A stretch of 64,000 nt of DNA, from the NCBI RefSeq assembly GCF_001625325.1, contig NZ_JRQQ01000002.1, forward strand, positions 1-64,000. Direction: 5' to 3'. Source of the DNA: Croceicoccus estronivorus. GTDB taxonomy: Bacteria; Pseudomonadota; Alphaproteobacteria; Sphingomonadales; Sphingomonadaceae. Positions 7,551 through 16,800 of the stretch are shown here, piece after piece (position 1 is the stretch's first letter; every line of letters begins with the position of its first letter). The notes under the pieces were generated by a model, which worked only from the letters and a program-made list of their open reading frames with translations, searched no databases and had not been told where the DNA came from. The position numbers and the translations under genes are program-made.

Positions 7551-8245
7551 AGTCTGTCACTCCATTGTTCAATGGACGCTTTGCCGGTTTGTGCCGCCGG
7601 GCAAAGAATGTGTGTGCCAGGATCGGAAAAGACAGATCCGGTATCAGCATTACCGAGCTTGCCCTTTGTCTGCCGCCATTCCTGTTCCTGGGTATGTACG
7701 GCATTGAAGTGATGAATCTGGCATCGGCCAATCTGCAGGTGAGCCAGCTCGCACTTTCGGTTGCCGACAATGCTTCTCGTCTAGGGCAGACTGACAATAG
7801 CAGTGTGACGCCTACTGTGACCGAAACCGATGTCGACTCCGTCATGTTCGGAGCAATGAAGCAAGGGGAGGGGATCGATTTCGAGCAGAACGGCCGCATC
7901 ATTCTCTCGAGTCTGGAATACGACAATTACACGCGCCGCCAGTACATTCATTGGCAACGTTGCCGCGGCGATCTCGATCGTGAATCCGCTTACGGGAATG
8001 ATACGGACAAAAGCGGCCTGACTGGTGACAGGCTGTACGGGATGGGTGTCGGCACAAACAAGATCACTGCCAATCCCGGTTCCGCAGTGATGTATGCTGA
8101 AGTGTTCTATAAATATGAGGGCATTTTCGGAGACATGTTCGTCAAAAACCGTGACATCGTGCAGGAGGCTGCCTTCCTCATACGCGACGACAGAAATCTG
8201 TCGCCGGGCGTCAGTGGCACCAATGTGAACAACCTCTGTTCGTAA
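7541..8245 (+). CDS. TadE-like pseudopilin (second copy)
   Basis: This 234-residue protein has the TadE layout: a basic leader of about 35 residues, then SGISITELALCLPPFLFLGM with the conserved Glu after the processing region, and YGIEVMNLASANLQVSQLAL beginning the exported helix. The remainder is a soluble domain of unknown fold, ending GVSGTNVNNLCS with a penultimate Cys. Sequence identity to the first copy is low outside the hydrophobic helix, so the two are probably distinct minor subunits rather than a recent duplication. It is the last gene of the tadG-tadE-tadE unit. A gap of 77 bases without an obvious terminator separates it from the next gene. Confidence 0.7.
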   Translation: MRLKSVTPLFNGRFAGLCRRAKNVCARIGKDRSGISITELALCLPPFLFLGMYGIEVMNLASANLQVSQLALSVADNASRLGQTDNSSVTPTVTETDVDSVMFGAMKQGEGIDFEQNGRIILSSLEYDNYTRRQYIHWQRCRGDLDRESAYGNDTDKSGLTGDRLYGMGVGTNKITANPGSAVMYAEVFYKYEGIFGDMFVKNRDIVQEAAFLIRDDRNLSPGVSGTNVNNLCS

Positions 8246-8322
8246 TCCGTGCCGGGGTGGAACTCACTGTCAAATCATGCATAATTGCGGATTGAACCAT
8301 TTTCGGAAAATTCGCGTTCCCT

Positions 8323-8982
8323 ATGCGGGATTCACTTGTTGAAGAGTTGCCGGTTCCTCAGCGCTTGGCATTGACCTATTCCCCCGCAGAGATGCGGGGA
8401 ATGACATTGGCGTTGCTTGCGCTCGATACGCGTTGCGGCACGATTATTCGTCAGGCTCGAGAACCCATATTGGCGCAAATGCGTTTGGCTTGGTGGCGTG
8501 AATTATTGCAAAAGCCGTGCGATGAATGGCCAACGGGTGATCCGTTGATCGAACTTTTAGGTGCATGGGCCGGGGAAGCGCCGGCGCTCGTGAACCTCGT
8601 CGAAAGCTGGGAGACCCTGCTGTCGGATTTCCCGCTCAAGCATGAGCATATGGATTCCTTTGCCAGTGGTCGTGGAACTGCCTTTGCCGCGTTGGCACGA
8701 CTTGCTGGGGAAGAGGAATATGTCGAAAGCGTGCGCCAAGCTGGCCATTGCTGGGGCTTGGTTGATCTCGCGCAGGGATTGAGCAATCCGGAAGAGCGAG
8801 CCATGGCATTCGCGTTGGCCGAAAGGGAAGCGATCAGTCGGTGGAATCTGCCGCGCAAGCTACGTACTCTTGCCGTACTGGGCGGCTTGGCCCGGCGGAG
8901 CATGGCCAAGGGGGGAAGACCACTGCTTTCCGGGCCTGGAGACATGGTTGTGGCGCTCCGGCTTGGAATGATCGGGCGCTAG
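8323..8982 (+). CDS. Squalene/phytoene synthase-like protein lacking the catalytic aspartates
   Basis: This 219-residue protein has the trans-isoprenyl synthase fold signature of the squalene/phytoene synthase family: the motif AQMRLAWWRELL (about 49-60) and GHCWGLVDLAQGLSN (about 141-155) match the two conserved helices. The two Asp-rich DxxxD motifs that bind magnesium and the diphosphate are not visible. It is also shorter than active synthases of about 290. This resembles the NDUFAF6-type members, which act as assembly factors rather than enzymes. An enzymatic role is therefore unlikely but not excluded. It stands alone between the tad genes and an EF-hand gene. Confidence 0.6.
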   Translation: MRDSLVEELPVPQRLALTYSPAEMRGMTLALLALDTRCGTIIRQAREPILAQMRLAWWRELLQKPCDEWPTGDPLIELLGAWAGEAPALVNLVESWETLLSDFPLKHEHMDSFASGRGTAFAALARLAGEEEYVESVRQAGHCWGLVDLAQGLSNPEERAMAFALAEREAISRWNLPRKLRTLAVLGGLARRSMAKGGRPLLSGPGDMVVALRLGMIGR

Positions 8983-9015
8983 TGATGACGCCGCGTGATG
9001 TTGGTTGGTGAAGGT

Positions 9016-9474
9016 ATGAACCGGATCGTGTTGGGGGCGCTGGCTGCGCTTTGTTTTGCCGGGATCGGGATGTTCTGGTGGCAGGGTAGGGCAGAAGTCG
9101 AGAAAAGTGCGCCACCCCCGCCAACAGTCGCTGACACCCCCGGAGAGGATGAACTTCCCATTGCCGATGTGTCGGGACTGCAGGGCCCCGAGCCTCCGGA
9201 GGCGAGCGAACTGACGCGGGAGCAGCATCGCTTCTTCCGTTATGATCGCAACAGGGATTGGCGGATCACGCGCAATGAAATGCTTTCGACGCGGGCAGAT
9301 GCCTTCCGGAAGCTCGATGTGGATGGAAACAATCTGCTTACATTCGAGGAATGGGCGGTCACGACATCGAACAGATTCCTGGCGGCCGATGCCAATGGCG
9401 ATGGCGAATTGACTCCGCAGGAGTTTGCAACGACCGCGCCGAAGCCCAAAAAGAAGCCTGCCTGCCGGTGTTGA
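9016..9474 (+). CDS. Membrane-anchored EF-hand domain protein
   Basis: This is a 152-residue protein of unknown role. An N-terminal hydrophobic segment IVLGALAALCFAGIGMFWW (about 3-21) acts as an anchor or signal. It is followed by a Pro-rich linker and three EF-hand-like loops: DRNRDWRITRNE, DVDGNNLLTFEE and DANGDGELTPQE. The second and third have the acidic spacing expected for calcium binding; the first has Arg and Trp in place of usual ligands and may be inactive. The C-terminus is Lys-rich and ends CRC. I chose the ATG at 9016 (MNRIVLG); an upstream GTG/ATG pair at 8995/8998 adds a few residues. The gene ends 13 bases from the convergent trmFO. Confidence 0.7.
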   Translation: MNRIVLGALAALCFAGIGMFWWQGRAEVEKSAPPPPTVADTPGEDELPIADVSGLQGPEPPEASELTREQHRFFRYDRNRDWRITRNEMLSTRADAFRKLDVDGNNLLTFEEWAVTTSNRFLAADANGDGELTPQEFATTAPKPKKKPACRC

Positions 9475-9487
9475 GCGCGGAGACGGC

Positions 9488-10834
9488 TCAGGCCGGAACC
9501 AGTTCCATCCCTTTCAGCCAGGCATCGAAATCGGCTTTGCCGCGAGTGGTATAGGCTTCCTTGCGGGCCTTTTTCTTGATTTCATGCAAGGGGGGGAACA
9601 GGCCGAAATTGACATTCATCGGCTGATAGCTGTCGGCCTCTGCATCGCCGGTGATGTGAGAGAGCAGCGCGCCCATAGCGGTAGTGCGCGGCGGATCTTG
9701 CCAACTGCGGCCTGCCAGTTCCGCAGCGGCCATCATCCCTGCGAGGAGCCCGACGGCAGAGCTTTCGACATAACCTTCGCAACCGGTGATCTGTCCGGCG
9801 AACCGCACATGCTCCGCAGCTTTCAGGCGCAACTGCCTGTCCAGCACCGTTGGGGAGTTTATGAAGGTGTTGCGATGCAGTCCGCCAAGCCGGGCAAACT
9901 CGGCATTCTCAAGTCCGGGAATGGTGCGAAACAGTCGAACCTGCTCCCCGTGCTTCAACTTGGTCTGAAAACCGACCATGTTCCACAAGGTGCCGAGCTT
10001 GTTATCCTGCCGCAACTGCACGACTGCATATGGCCAGCGCCCTGTGCGCGGATCGTCCAGTCCAACCGGCTTCATCGGGCCGAAGCGCAAGGTATCGACG
10101 CCGCGTTCAGCCATCACCTCTATCGGCATGCAGCCGTCGAAGTAGGGCGTGTTGGCCTCCCATTCCTTGAAAGCCGTCTTCTCCCCGTCGATCAGCCCTT
10201 GATGGAAAGCAAGATATTGCTCTTTGTCCATGGGGCAATTGATGTAATCCTTGCCATCGCTGTCGGGCCCGCTTTTTTTGTCCCAACGTGATTGCTTCCA
10301 GCAGATCGACATGTCGATGCTGTCGAAATGGACGATCGGGGCAATCGCATCGAAGAACGCGAGGCTGTCTTCTCCGGTTGCCATGCCGATACTCGTGGCA
10401 AGCGCTGGCGCCGTCAGCGGGCCTGTCGCGACAATGACAGCGCCACTGGCGGGCAGGGCATCCACGCGTTCCCGCACTAGGGTAATGTTGGGATGGCCTT
10501 CCAATGTTTTCTGGACCTCATCGGAAAATACATCACGATCGACTGCCAGAGCTGACCCAGCCGGCACTCGGGCGACTTCGCCCGCCCGCATTATGAGTGA
10601 ATCCAGCCGCCGCATTTCGTGGTGCAGCAGGCCCACGGCATTTTTCTGGTCATCATCGGAACGGAACGAATTGGAACAGACCAGTTCGGCCAGACCGGTG
10701 GTTTCATGCGCAGGCGTCATGTCGCCTGATCCGCGCATTTCGGAAAGGCGGACCTTGAATCCCCGACGGGCGAGTTGCCAGGCTGCTTCGCTTCCGGCGA
10801 GGCCGCCACCGATAATGTGGATGTCATGCGTCAT
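9488..10834 (-). CDS. trmFO: Methylenetetrahydrofolate-tRNA-(uracil-5-)-methyltransferase TrmFO
   Basis: TrmFO is a flavoprotein that makes ribothymidine at position 54 of tRNA using methylenetetrahydrofolate and reduced FAD. The 448 residues begin with the FAD-binding motif [19 protein letters not shown] (7-25), then [28 protein letters not shown]. Both Cys-containing family motifs (LVCSNSFRS and [12 protein letters not shown]) are present. The length is normal. I start it at the ATG of MTHDIHI rather than 11 codons upstream because the family begins close to the nucleotide-binding strand. It is divergent from the YhhN-family gene, with 65 bases between starts. Confidence 0.93.
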   Translation of the reverse strand: MTHDIHIIGGGLAGSEAAWQLARRGFKVRLSEMRGSGDMTPAHETTGLAELVCSNSFRSDDDQKNAVGLLHHEMRRLDSLIMRAGEVARVPAGSALAVDRDVFSDEVQKTLEGHPNITLVRERVDALPASGAVIVATGPLTAPALATSIGMATGEDSLAFFDAIAPIVHFDSIDMSICWKQSRWDKKSGPDSDGKDYINCPMDKEQYLAFHQGLIDGEKTAFKEWEANTPYFDGCMPIEVMAERGVDTLRFGPMKPVGLDDPRTGRWPYAVVQLRQDNKLGTLWNMVGFQTKLKHGEQVRLFRTIPGLENAEFARLGGLHRNTFINSPTVLDRQLRLKAAEHVRFAGQITGCEGYVESSAVGLLAGMMAAAELAGRSWQDPPRTTAMGALLSHITGDAEADSYQPMNVNFGLFPPLHEIKKKARKEAYTTRGKADFDAWLKGMELVPA

Positions 10835-10899
10835 TGCCAGCGCCCTACAGCTTGCATGGCTGTGCATTCAAGGCCAAGCAGGCGCAAGAGGGACGAACA

Positions 10900-11547
10900 A
10901 TGCCTAAGCGCGCACTTTACGAGAAACGGCCATATCTTCTGGCCAGCATTGCTGCGGCAGTGGCATATTATCTGCTACGCGATGGTCCAACGCCAGGACT
11001 CTACCTTTCATTCGTGAAGGGAACGGCAGTTGCGATGCTGGCCATCTATGCGATGCTTCGCCACCGGAGCCGGGATGCACAATGGCTTGCCGGTGTCATG
11101 GCGATTGCCGCGCTGGCCGACGTGATTTTTGAATTCGACGAATTTTCTGGCGGGCTGCTGTACTTTGTCAGCCTTCTCATGGCTCTCGCGCTGTTTTTGC
11201 GCAACTTGAGAGAGCAACCTAGCTCCAGTCAGAAAGCGGCTGCAACGGCACTGCTCCTGACAACCCCCTTGATCTCGTGGTTATTGTCACAAGAATTATC
11301 TGTCGCGCTGTATGGTCTTGCCCTGGGGGGCATGGCGGGTAGTGCCTGGGTCAGCCGCTTTTCCCGCTATCACGTGGGGCTGGGGGCCGTCCTGTTCGTT
11401 GCTTCGGATTTTCTTGTTGTGGCGCAAATGCACGTATTGCCACCCGCTTCCCCTGCGGAATGGTTCAGTTGGCCGTTATACTATTGCGGCCAGTTTCTGA
11501 TTTGCACCGGGGTGATCCAAACGCTCAGGCGTGACCATCAAGCATAA
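10900..11547 (+). CDS. YhhN/TMEM86-family membrane protein (lysoplasmalogenase-like)
   Basis: This 215-residue integral membrane protein has about eight hydrophobic segments, among them LASIAAAVAYYLL, FVKGTAVAMLAIYAML, VMAIAALADVIFEF and LFVASDFLVVAQ. The pattern ALADVIFEF and ASDFLVV carries the paired membrane aspartates that mark the YhhN family. Eukaryotic members hydrolyse lysoplasmalogen; the bacterial role is uncertain. The start MPKRALYEKRP is preceded by AAGAGGGA at good spacing, which favours it over the upstream ATG that would overlap trmFO. It is convergent with gyrA, ending 27 bases before it. Confidence 0.75.
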   Translation: MPKRALYEKRPYLLASIAAAVAYYLLRDGPTPGLYLSFVKGTAVAMLAIYAMLRHRSRDAQWLAGVMAIAALADVIFEFDEFSGGLLYFVSLLMALALFLRNLREQPSSSQKAAATALLLTTPLISWLLSQELSVALYGLALGGMAGSAWVSRFSRYHVGLGAVLFVASDFLVVAQMHVLPPASPAEWFSWPLYYCGQFLICTGVIQTLRRDHQA

Positions 11548-11574
11548 TTGATGGCAACGCCTAAGCGGTTTGAC

Positions 11575-14367
11575 CTATTCGTCTTCTCCGGACGGCTCGT
11601 CGCGATCGGGGGTTTCGGGAATTTCAGTGCTGGGCGAATCCCCCCGGACCATTTCTTCGACGATCGCTTCTTCAGCCTCGTTTTCCGGGGCTTCCTGTTC
11701 GTCAATGCGCACTGCGCTGACCACATGTTCATTCTCGGACACGTCGAACAGGCGTACGCCCGCACTGGCGCGGCCAATGACACGCAATGAAGCGAGACTG
11801 ATACGGATCAATTTGGCCTGATCCGTCACCAGCATGAGCTGGTCGGACTTGGTGGCGCTGAAACTGGCGACAACCGGGCCGTTGCGCTTGATATTGTCGA
11901 TATTCGTGATGCCCTGACCTCCGCGGCCAGTGCGACGATATTCATAAGCCGAACTGAGCTTGCCATAGCCATTGGCGCAAACGGTAAGGATGAATTGCTC
12001 CTTCTCGGCCATTTCGGCAAAGCGTTCATCTGCCAGACTGGGCTGGCCATCCTTCTCCGCCTTCCAGGGAGCATAACGGAGATATTCCTCCCGCTCTTCC
12101 GGCTCGGTTCCCACGCGATGAAGGATCGAGAGCGAAACGACTTCGTCCCCGTCTTTCAAATTCATGCCACGGACGCCGGTGGATGTGCGGCTCGTAAATT
12201 CGCGAACATCGTCGGCTGCAAAGCGGATTGCCTTGCCGTTGCGACTGGCCAGGAGCACGTCATCACCGGAATCCAGCAGGGCGACGCCAATCAGGCGTTC
12301 ATCGCTGCCGTCCTCGAACCGCATGGCCAGCTTGCCGTTTGAAGGAATGTTGGTGAAGGCATCCATCGAGTTGCGGCGGACACTGCCCTTCGCTGTAGCA
12401 AAAACAACGCTGAGGGCGCCCCAGCTTTCCTCGTCTTCGGGCAGAGGCAGGACTGTCGCAATGGTTTCGCCCTGATCAAGTGCTGGCAGCAGGTTGATGA
12501 TCGGGCGCCCACGCGTTGCGGGGCCTCCTTCCGGCAATTTCCAGACTTTCAGGCGATAGACCTTGCCGGCCGTAGAGAAGAACAGCACCGGATTATGGGT
12601 GCTGGTCACAAACATGTCGCTGATGACGTCCTGATCTTTGGTCGCCATGCCTGCGCGGCCCTTGCCGCCACGATTCTGCGCGCGGAATGTCGAGAGCGGG
12701 GTACGCTTGATGTAGCCATCCAGCGTCACGGTCACGACCATGTCGTCACGCTCGATCAGGTCCTCGTCTTCCAGACCGTCCCAGGCAGGCGCGATCTCGG
12801 ATACACGGGGGGTGGCATAAAGATCCCGTATTTCCTCCAGTTCGCTGCGCAATACGGCGTAGAGCTTTACCCGATCAGCGAGGATGGAGAGATATTCCTC
12901 GATCGCAATCGACAGTTCTTTCAGCTCATCGCCGATTTCATCGCGCCCCAGTGCGGTGAGGCGATGCAGGCGCAGATCGAGAATTGCCTTCACCTGCACT
13001 TCGGAGAGACGATACGTGCTGTCGCCTTCCGCGCTGGCGTTGGGCTCGAAAGCCTCGATCAGCCGGATGTAGGGGGCAATGTCGCCAATTTCCCATTCAC
13101 GGGTCAGAAGGCGTTCGCGAGCCTGAGCCGGATTGGACGATCCGCGGATAATGGCAACCACTTCGTCGAGGTTGGAAACCGCAACGACAAGGCCAAGCAA
13201 GATGTGAGCTCGATCGCGGGCCTTGTTCAGTTCGAATTTGGTCCGGCGAGTAATGACCTCCTCGCGAAACTGGATGAAGGCCTGGATCATGTCGCGCAGC
13301 GACAGAACCTCTGGCCTGCCGCCGCGGATTGCCAGCATATTGGCCGGGAAGCTCGATTGTGCCGGCGTGTGGCGCCAAAGCTGGTTGAGCACGACTTCCG
13401 GCGTTGCATCACGCTTCAGATCGACGACCACGCGAACGCCTTCGCGATTGGATTCGTCGCGGATGTCGGAAATACCCTCGATCCGCTTTTCCTTGGCGGC
13501 TTCCGCGATCTTCTCGACCAGGCCGGATTTGCCGACCTGATAGGGGATCGAAGTCAGGATGATGGATTGCCGGTCGCCGCGTCCTTCTTCGATCGCATGA
13601 CGGCAACGCATCAGGATTGAACCGCGCCCTGCGGTATAGGCGGCACGCGCACCGGCGGAACCGAGGATCAACGGCGCGGTTGGAAAATCCGGGCCGGGAA
13701 TGATTTCAAAGAGTTCCTCGGTCGTGATCGCCGGGTTCTCGATAAAAGCAAGGCAACCCTGGATTACTTCGCCAAGGTTGTGAGGTGGGATATTGGTCGC
13801 CATGCCGACCGCGATGCCGCCAGCGCCATTGACCAGAAGATTGGGAAAGCGGGCAGGCAGGACCTGAGGTTCGCGGCGGGAACCATCGTAGTTGTCCTGA
13901 AAATCGACGGTATCCTTGTCCAGGTCGTCGAGCAGGCTGTTGGCGACCTTCGCCAGTCGCGCCTCGGTGTATCGCATCGAGGCGGGCGGGTCAGGGTCCA
14001 TCGAACCGAAATTGCCCTGACCATCGATCAGTGGAACGCGCATCGACCAGTTTTGCGTCATACGCGCCAGAGCGTCGTAGATCGCGGAGTCACCGTGGGG
14101 GTGATAGTTACCCATCACGTCACCGACGATCTTCGCACTCTTGCGATAAGGACGACCAGCGACGAAGCCGCCCTCCTGGCTGGCGAACAGGATGCGGCGA
14201 TGAACCGGCTTCAATCCATCGCGGACGTCGGGCAACGCGCGAGCCACGATCACGCTCATCGCGTAATCGAGATAGCTCGTCTTCATCTCATCGACGATGT
14301 CGATCCGTTCAATATCCGGACCTGCGGAGGGAACGGGAGGATTCAGGGTATCGGTGTCGTCGCTCAC
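11575..14367 (-). CDS. gyrA: DNA gyrase subunit A
   Basis: GyrA is the breakage-reunion subunit of DNA gyrase, which introduces negative supercoils. At 930 residues it has the winged-helix region, the catalytic tyrosine Y133 in MRYTEARL, the coiled coil, and a C-terminal beta-pinwheel with the GyrA-box-like QNRGGKGRAG, which separates it from ParC. The region equivalent to E. coli 83-87 reads HGDSAIYD, with S94 and D98 intact, so the quinolone-resistance positions have the susceptible residues. The C-terminus is acidic. It is transcribed alone, away from the exported repeat protein, with 270 bases between starts. Confidence 0.97.
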   Translation of the reverse strand: MSDDTDTLNPPVPSAGPDIERIDIVDEMKTSYLDYAMSVIVARALPDVRDGLKPVHRRILFASQEGGFVAGRPYRKSAKIVGDVMGNYHPHGDSAIYDALARMTQNWSMRVPLIDGQGNFGSMDPDPPASMRYTEARLAKVANSLLDDLDKDTVDFQDNYDGSRREPQVLPARFPNLLVNGAGGIAVGMATNIPPHNLGEVIQGCLAFIENPAITTEELFEIIPGPDFPTAPLILGSAGARAAYTAGRGSILMRCRHAIEEGRGDRQSIILTSIPYQVGKSGLVEKIAEAAKEKRIEGISDIRDESNREGVRVVVDLKRDATPEVVLNQLWRHTPAQSSFPANMLAIRGGRPEVLSLRDMIQAFIQFREEVITRRTKFELNKARDRAHILLGLVVAVSNLDEVVAIIRGSSNPAQARERLLTREWEIGDIAPYIRLIEAFEPNASAEGDSTYRLSEVQVKAILDLRLHRLTALGRDEIGDELKELSIAIEEYLSILADRVKLYAVLRSELEEIRDLYATPRVSEIAPAWDGLEDEDLIERDDMVVTVTLDGYIKRTPLSTFRAQNRGGKGRAGMATKDQDVISDMFVTSTHNPVLFFSTAGKVYRLKVWKLPEGGPATRGRPIINLLPALDQGETIATVLPLPEDEESWGALSVVFATAKGSVRRNSMDAFTNIPSNGKLAMRFEDGSDERLIGVALLDSGDDVLLASRNGKAIRFAADDVREFTSRTSTGVRGMNLKDGDEVVSLSILHRVGTEPEEREEYLRYAPWKAEKDGQPSLADERFAEMAEKEQFILTVCANGYGKLSSAYEYRRTGRGGQGITNIDNIKRNGPVVASFSATKSDQLMLVTDQAKLIRISLASLRVIGRASAGVRLFDVSENEHVVSAVRIDEQEAPENEAEEAIVEEMVRGDSPSTEIPETPDRDEPSGEDE

Positions 14368-14637
14368 GGAATTAGGCGTCTCTCGTACTTACTTATTACT
14401 GTAACTTCCGCCTAGGCCAACGGGCGGTGAAAGGCCAGCCATACGGCCTCGGCAGCGGCCGTTTTCCACATGCGCAGGAACGGTCACAAGGCAGTCCGCC
14501 GCAGCACTGGCTCATTCAATCGCGGTTCAGTCCGCAAACCCTATGTCGGCAAGGTTGCAAAACCGCGCTTTTGGCTTCACTAGCGCGATTATTTGCTGGT
14601 TTGGGCCGCGCAAAGTGGCCGTAAGAGGAGATAATGG
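14368..14637. promoter_or_regulatory. Divergent intergenic region gyrA / exported repeat protein
   Basis: This 270-base region must hold the promoters of both divergent genes. Immediately before the 14638 start lies AAGAGGAG, an unusually good ribosome site. I see no strong inverted repeat or clear minus-10/minus-35 pair. No short protein-coding frame stands out. Confidence 0.4.
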
Positions 14638-15966
14638 ATGCGGGGACTTTTCCCTAAGAAGTCGGTGAGTGCTCTCGCGGTAGCCATGGCGGCGTGCCTG
14701 ACTGTTACGGGGTACGGACTGACTGCAGCGCCTGCCATGGCCGCCAAGGCCAAGAAGGCCAACTACAGCAAGGAATTTGTGGCTGCGGCGGGCCCCGTTC
14801 AGGAAGAGATTGCCAAGCTTGAAAAGCTGAAGGCTGGCGGTGCCAACCAGGCGCAACTCGATTCTGCCGTTGCTGCGGCAGTGCCGATGGCCGATGCGGC
14901 CGTTGCTGCCGTTGCAGAAGGCAATGACGACGACAAGATGGCTGCCGGTAACTTCCTTCTGAGCCTCGGCACGATCAACGAAGATAACGAACTGCGTAAG
15001 CGCGGCGTCAAGATGATGATCGAAAGCGGTCGTCTTGATGCTGAAAAGCTCCCGGCCTTCCAGTTCTATCTCGGCAATTTCGCGTATGCGACCAAGGATT
15101 ATGCCACTGCTGCCCCGGCGTTGAAAGCGGCGGCGGAAGCAGGTTTCCAGAATGATGCTCTCGGGCCGTTGCTTGTCGACGCCTATGCTCAGGCTGGGCA
15201 GGAGAAGGAAGGTATTGCGGCTTTCAAGCAGGCTGTGGCCGCTCGCAAAGCGACAGGTGCATCGGTTCCCGGCTCTTGGTTCGACCGGGCGACGCTGGTT
15301 GCCTACAATGGCAAGCTTGGACCTGAAGCGATTGATGTTGCTGCCATGTCGGTGGCTGAAAATCCGTCGAACACAAGCTGGCTGAATGCCGCGCAGATGG
15401 TCCGTACGTTTGCCGGTTTCGATGTCCCGGCCACTCTCGACCTGTTCCGCCTCATGGATCGCTCGGGCGGTCTTAACAACGACCCCAAGTTCGTTCGGCC
15501 GGAATACAAGGAGTACATTGAATCCGCCGATCCGCGCCGCTTGCCGGGTGAAGTGGTGCGGGTGATCGACAAGGGGGTCGCATCGGGCGCGCTGAGCCTG
15601 TCGGACACGTGGGTTGCGGAAGCTCGTCAGAACGCCGCGCCGCGTATTGCGAGCGACAAGGCTTCGCTGCCCGGTGAAGTCGCCGGAGCAAAAGCTGCCG
15701 GTGGATCAAAGGCGCTCAACCTTGCCGATGCGTTCCTGAGCTATGGCGATGCAGCGCAGGCAGAAGATCTGTACAAGGCGGCTCTCGCCAGCGGTGGGGC
15801 CGATGCGAATATGGCTCTGACCCGTCTGGGCATTGCCCAATACGATCAGGGCAAATACGCTGAAGCCAAGGCCAATTTCGAGAAGGTTTCAGGCATGCGT
15901 CAGCCTCTGGCGCGCCTGTGGGTCATTCGCACGAGTGAAAAAATGGCGGGCGCTACCGCAGGCTAA
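14638..15966 (+). CDS. Exported Ala-rich TPR-like repeat protein
   Basis: This 442-residue protein has a clear signal peptide: a basic start MRGLFPKK, a hydrophobic core SALAVAMAACLTVTGYGLTA and cleavage after AMA (about 35). The mature part is Ala/Lys-rich and helical, with degenerate tetratricopeptide-like repeats such as LGNFAYATKDYATAAPALKAAAEAG and, near the C-terminus, ADAFLSYGDAAQAEDLYKAAL and LGIAQYDQGKYAEAKANF. It is probably periplasmic and may act as a scaffold. No enzyme motif is seen. An AAGAGGAG ribosome site and a clear downstream hairpin suggest a single-gene, well-expressed unit. Confidence 0.7.
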   Translation: MRGLFPKKSVSALAVAMAACLTVTGYGLTAAPAMAAKAKKANYSKEFVAAAGPVQEEIAKLEKLKAGGANQAQLDSAVAAAVPMADAAVAAVAEGNDDDKMAAGNFLLSLGTINEDNELRKRGVKMMIESGRLDAEKLPAFQFYLGNFAYATKDYATAAPALKAAAEAGFQNDALGPLLVDAYAQAGQEKEGIAAFKQAVAARKATGASVPGSWFDRATLVAYNGKLGPEAIDVAAMSVAENPSNTSWLNAAQMVRTFAGFDVPATLDLFRLMDRSGGLNNDPKFVRPEYKEYIESADPRRLPGEVVRVIDKGVASGALSLSDTWVAEARQNAAPRIASDKASLPGEVAGAKAAGGSKALNLADAFLSYGDAAQAEDLYKAALASGGADANMALTRLGIAQYDQGKYAEAKANFEKVSGMRQPLARLWVIRTSEKMAGATAG

Positions 15967-15993
15967 GCGGAACGTTAGAGTCCGAATGGATGA

Positions 15994-16023
15994 AAGGGCG
16001 GCGGGCTACAACCCGTCGCCCTT
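15994..16023 (+). terminator. Terminator after the exported repeat protein
   Basis: AAGGGCGGCGGG, a 6-base loop, and CCCGTCGCCCTT form a 12-bp stem with one G-U pair, followed by ATTCGTTT. It lies 28 bases after the stop and could also serve the convergent NYN gene. Confidence 0.7.
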
Positions 16024-16044
16024 ATTCGTTTGCGAACATGCGCG

Positions 16045-16764
16045 TCAGCGCAGTCTCTTGATCCATACTTGCCCGCCTTCCCGACGTTCGGTCGTGAAAT
16101 TCGGGATGGCTTCGATCATATCGAGAAGCCTGGGATAGCCATAACTACGCGTGTCGAAGCTGGAACGGTTTCCCGCCCTCTGGCCGACCTCCACAAGCTT
16201 GGCGAAACCATTTTCGTCGCGTTTGCTTGCATTATACGCATCGACCAGCAGATTTAGCAGATCTTCATCCACTTTCGTGCTTGGCACGTCGCCGCCGTTA
16301 TTTTCGGTAGCTTGTCTCTCACCCTTTACTAACGCATCCACGTCAATGAAGCGCGTACATGCTTGGCGGAATGCCTCAGGCGTGCGGGAATTGCCGAAAC
16401 CGTAGACGGGATAGCCATCCTGCCGGATACGCATGGCAAGCGGCATGAAATCGCTATCGGAACTCATGATCCCGAAGCCATGGACTCTCCCGCGGTAAAG
16501 GAGGTCCATCGCATCGATAGTCATTTTCATGTCTGTGGCGTTCTTGCCCTTGGTGATATCGAATTGTTGCTGGGGCTCGATACCGTAGTGATGGACGATA
16601 TCGGCCCAGCCTTTGAGCGCAGGCTTGCGCCAGTTGCCGTAAGCACGCCGGATATTCACCTGACCGAGTTCAGCCAGAATGGTCAGTACCGGGTCGATAC
16701 CTGCCGGAGAGGCGTTGTCGGCATCAATCAACAGGGCGATGTTATGTAGGTATTCGTCAGCCAT
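16045..16764 (-). CDS. NYN-domain (LabA/DUF88) putative ribonuclease with C-terminal OST-HTH/LOTUS-like domain
   Basis: This 239-residue protein starts with the NYN (PIN-like) nuclease fold. The acidic residues expected at the metal site are visible in IALLIDADNAS (D14, D16), KNATDMKMTIDAMDLLY and IMSSDSDFMPLAMRI. A charged linker at about 145-160 leads to a C-terminal domain, DLLNLLVDAYN through SYGYPRLLDMIEAIPNF, matching the OST-HTH/LOTUS type that binds RNA. The family is thought to cut or process RNA; the target here is unknown. It is followed at 36 bases by the carbonic anhydrase gene on the same strand, whose position gives no clue to function. Confidence 0.8.
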   Translation of the reverse strand: MADEYLHNIALLIDADNASPAGIDPVLTILAELGQVNIRRAYGNWRKPALKGWADIVHHYGIEPQQQFDITKGKNATDMKMTIDAMDLLYRGRVHGFGIMSSDSDFMPLAMRIRQDGYPVYGFGNSRTPEAFRQACTRFIDVDALVKGERQATENNGGDVPSTKVDEDLLNLLVDAYNASKRDENGFAKLVEVGQRAGNRSSFDTRSYGYPRLLDMIEAIPNFTTERREGGQVWIKRLR

Positions 16765-16800
16765 GCCGACCTCATGGAGCGGCAGCCCCCATCCTGCAAG

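Noticed and set aside
12595-13620. A 341-residue plus-strand frame inside gyrA
   Set aside because: It is the complement of the GyrA coding sequence and has no recognisable protein features.
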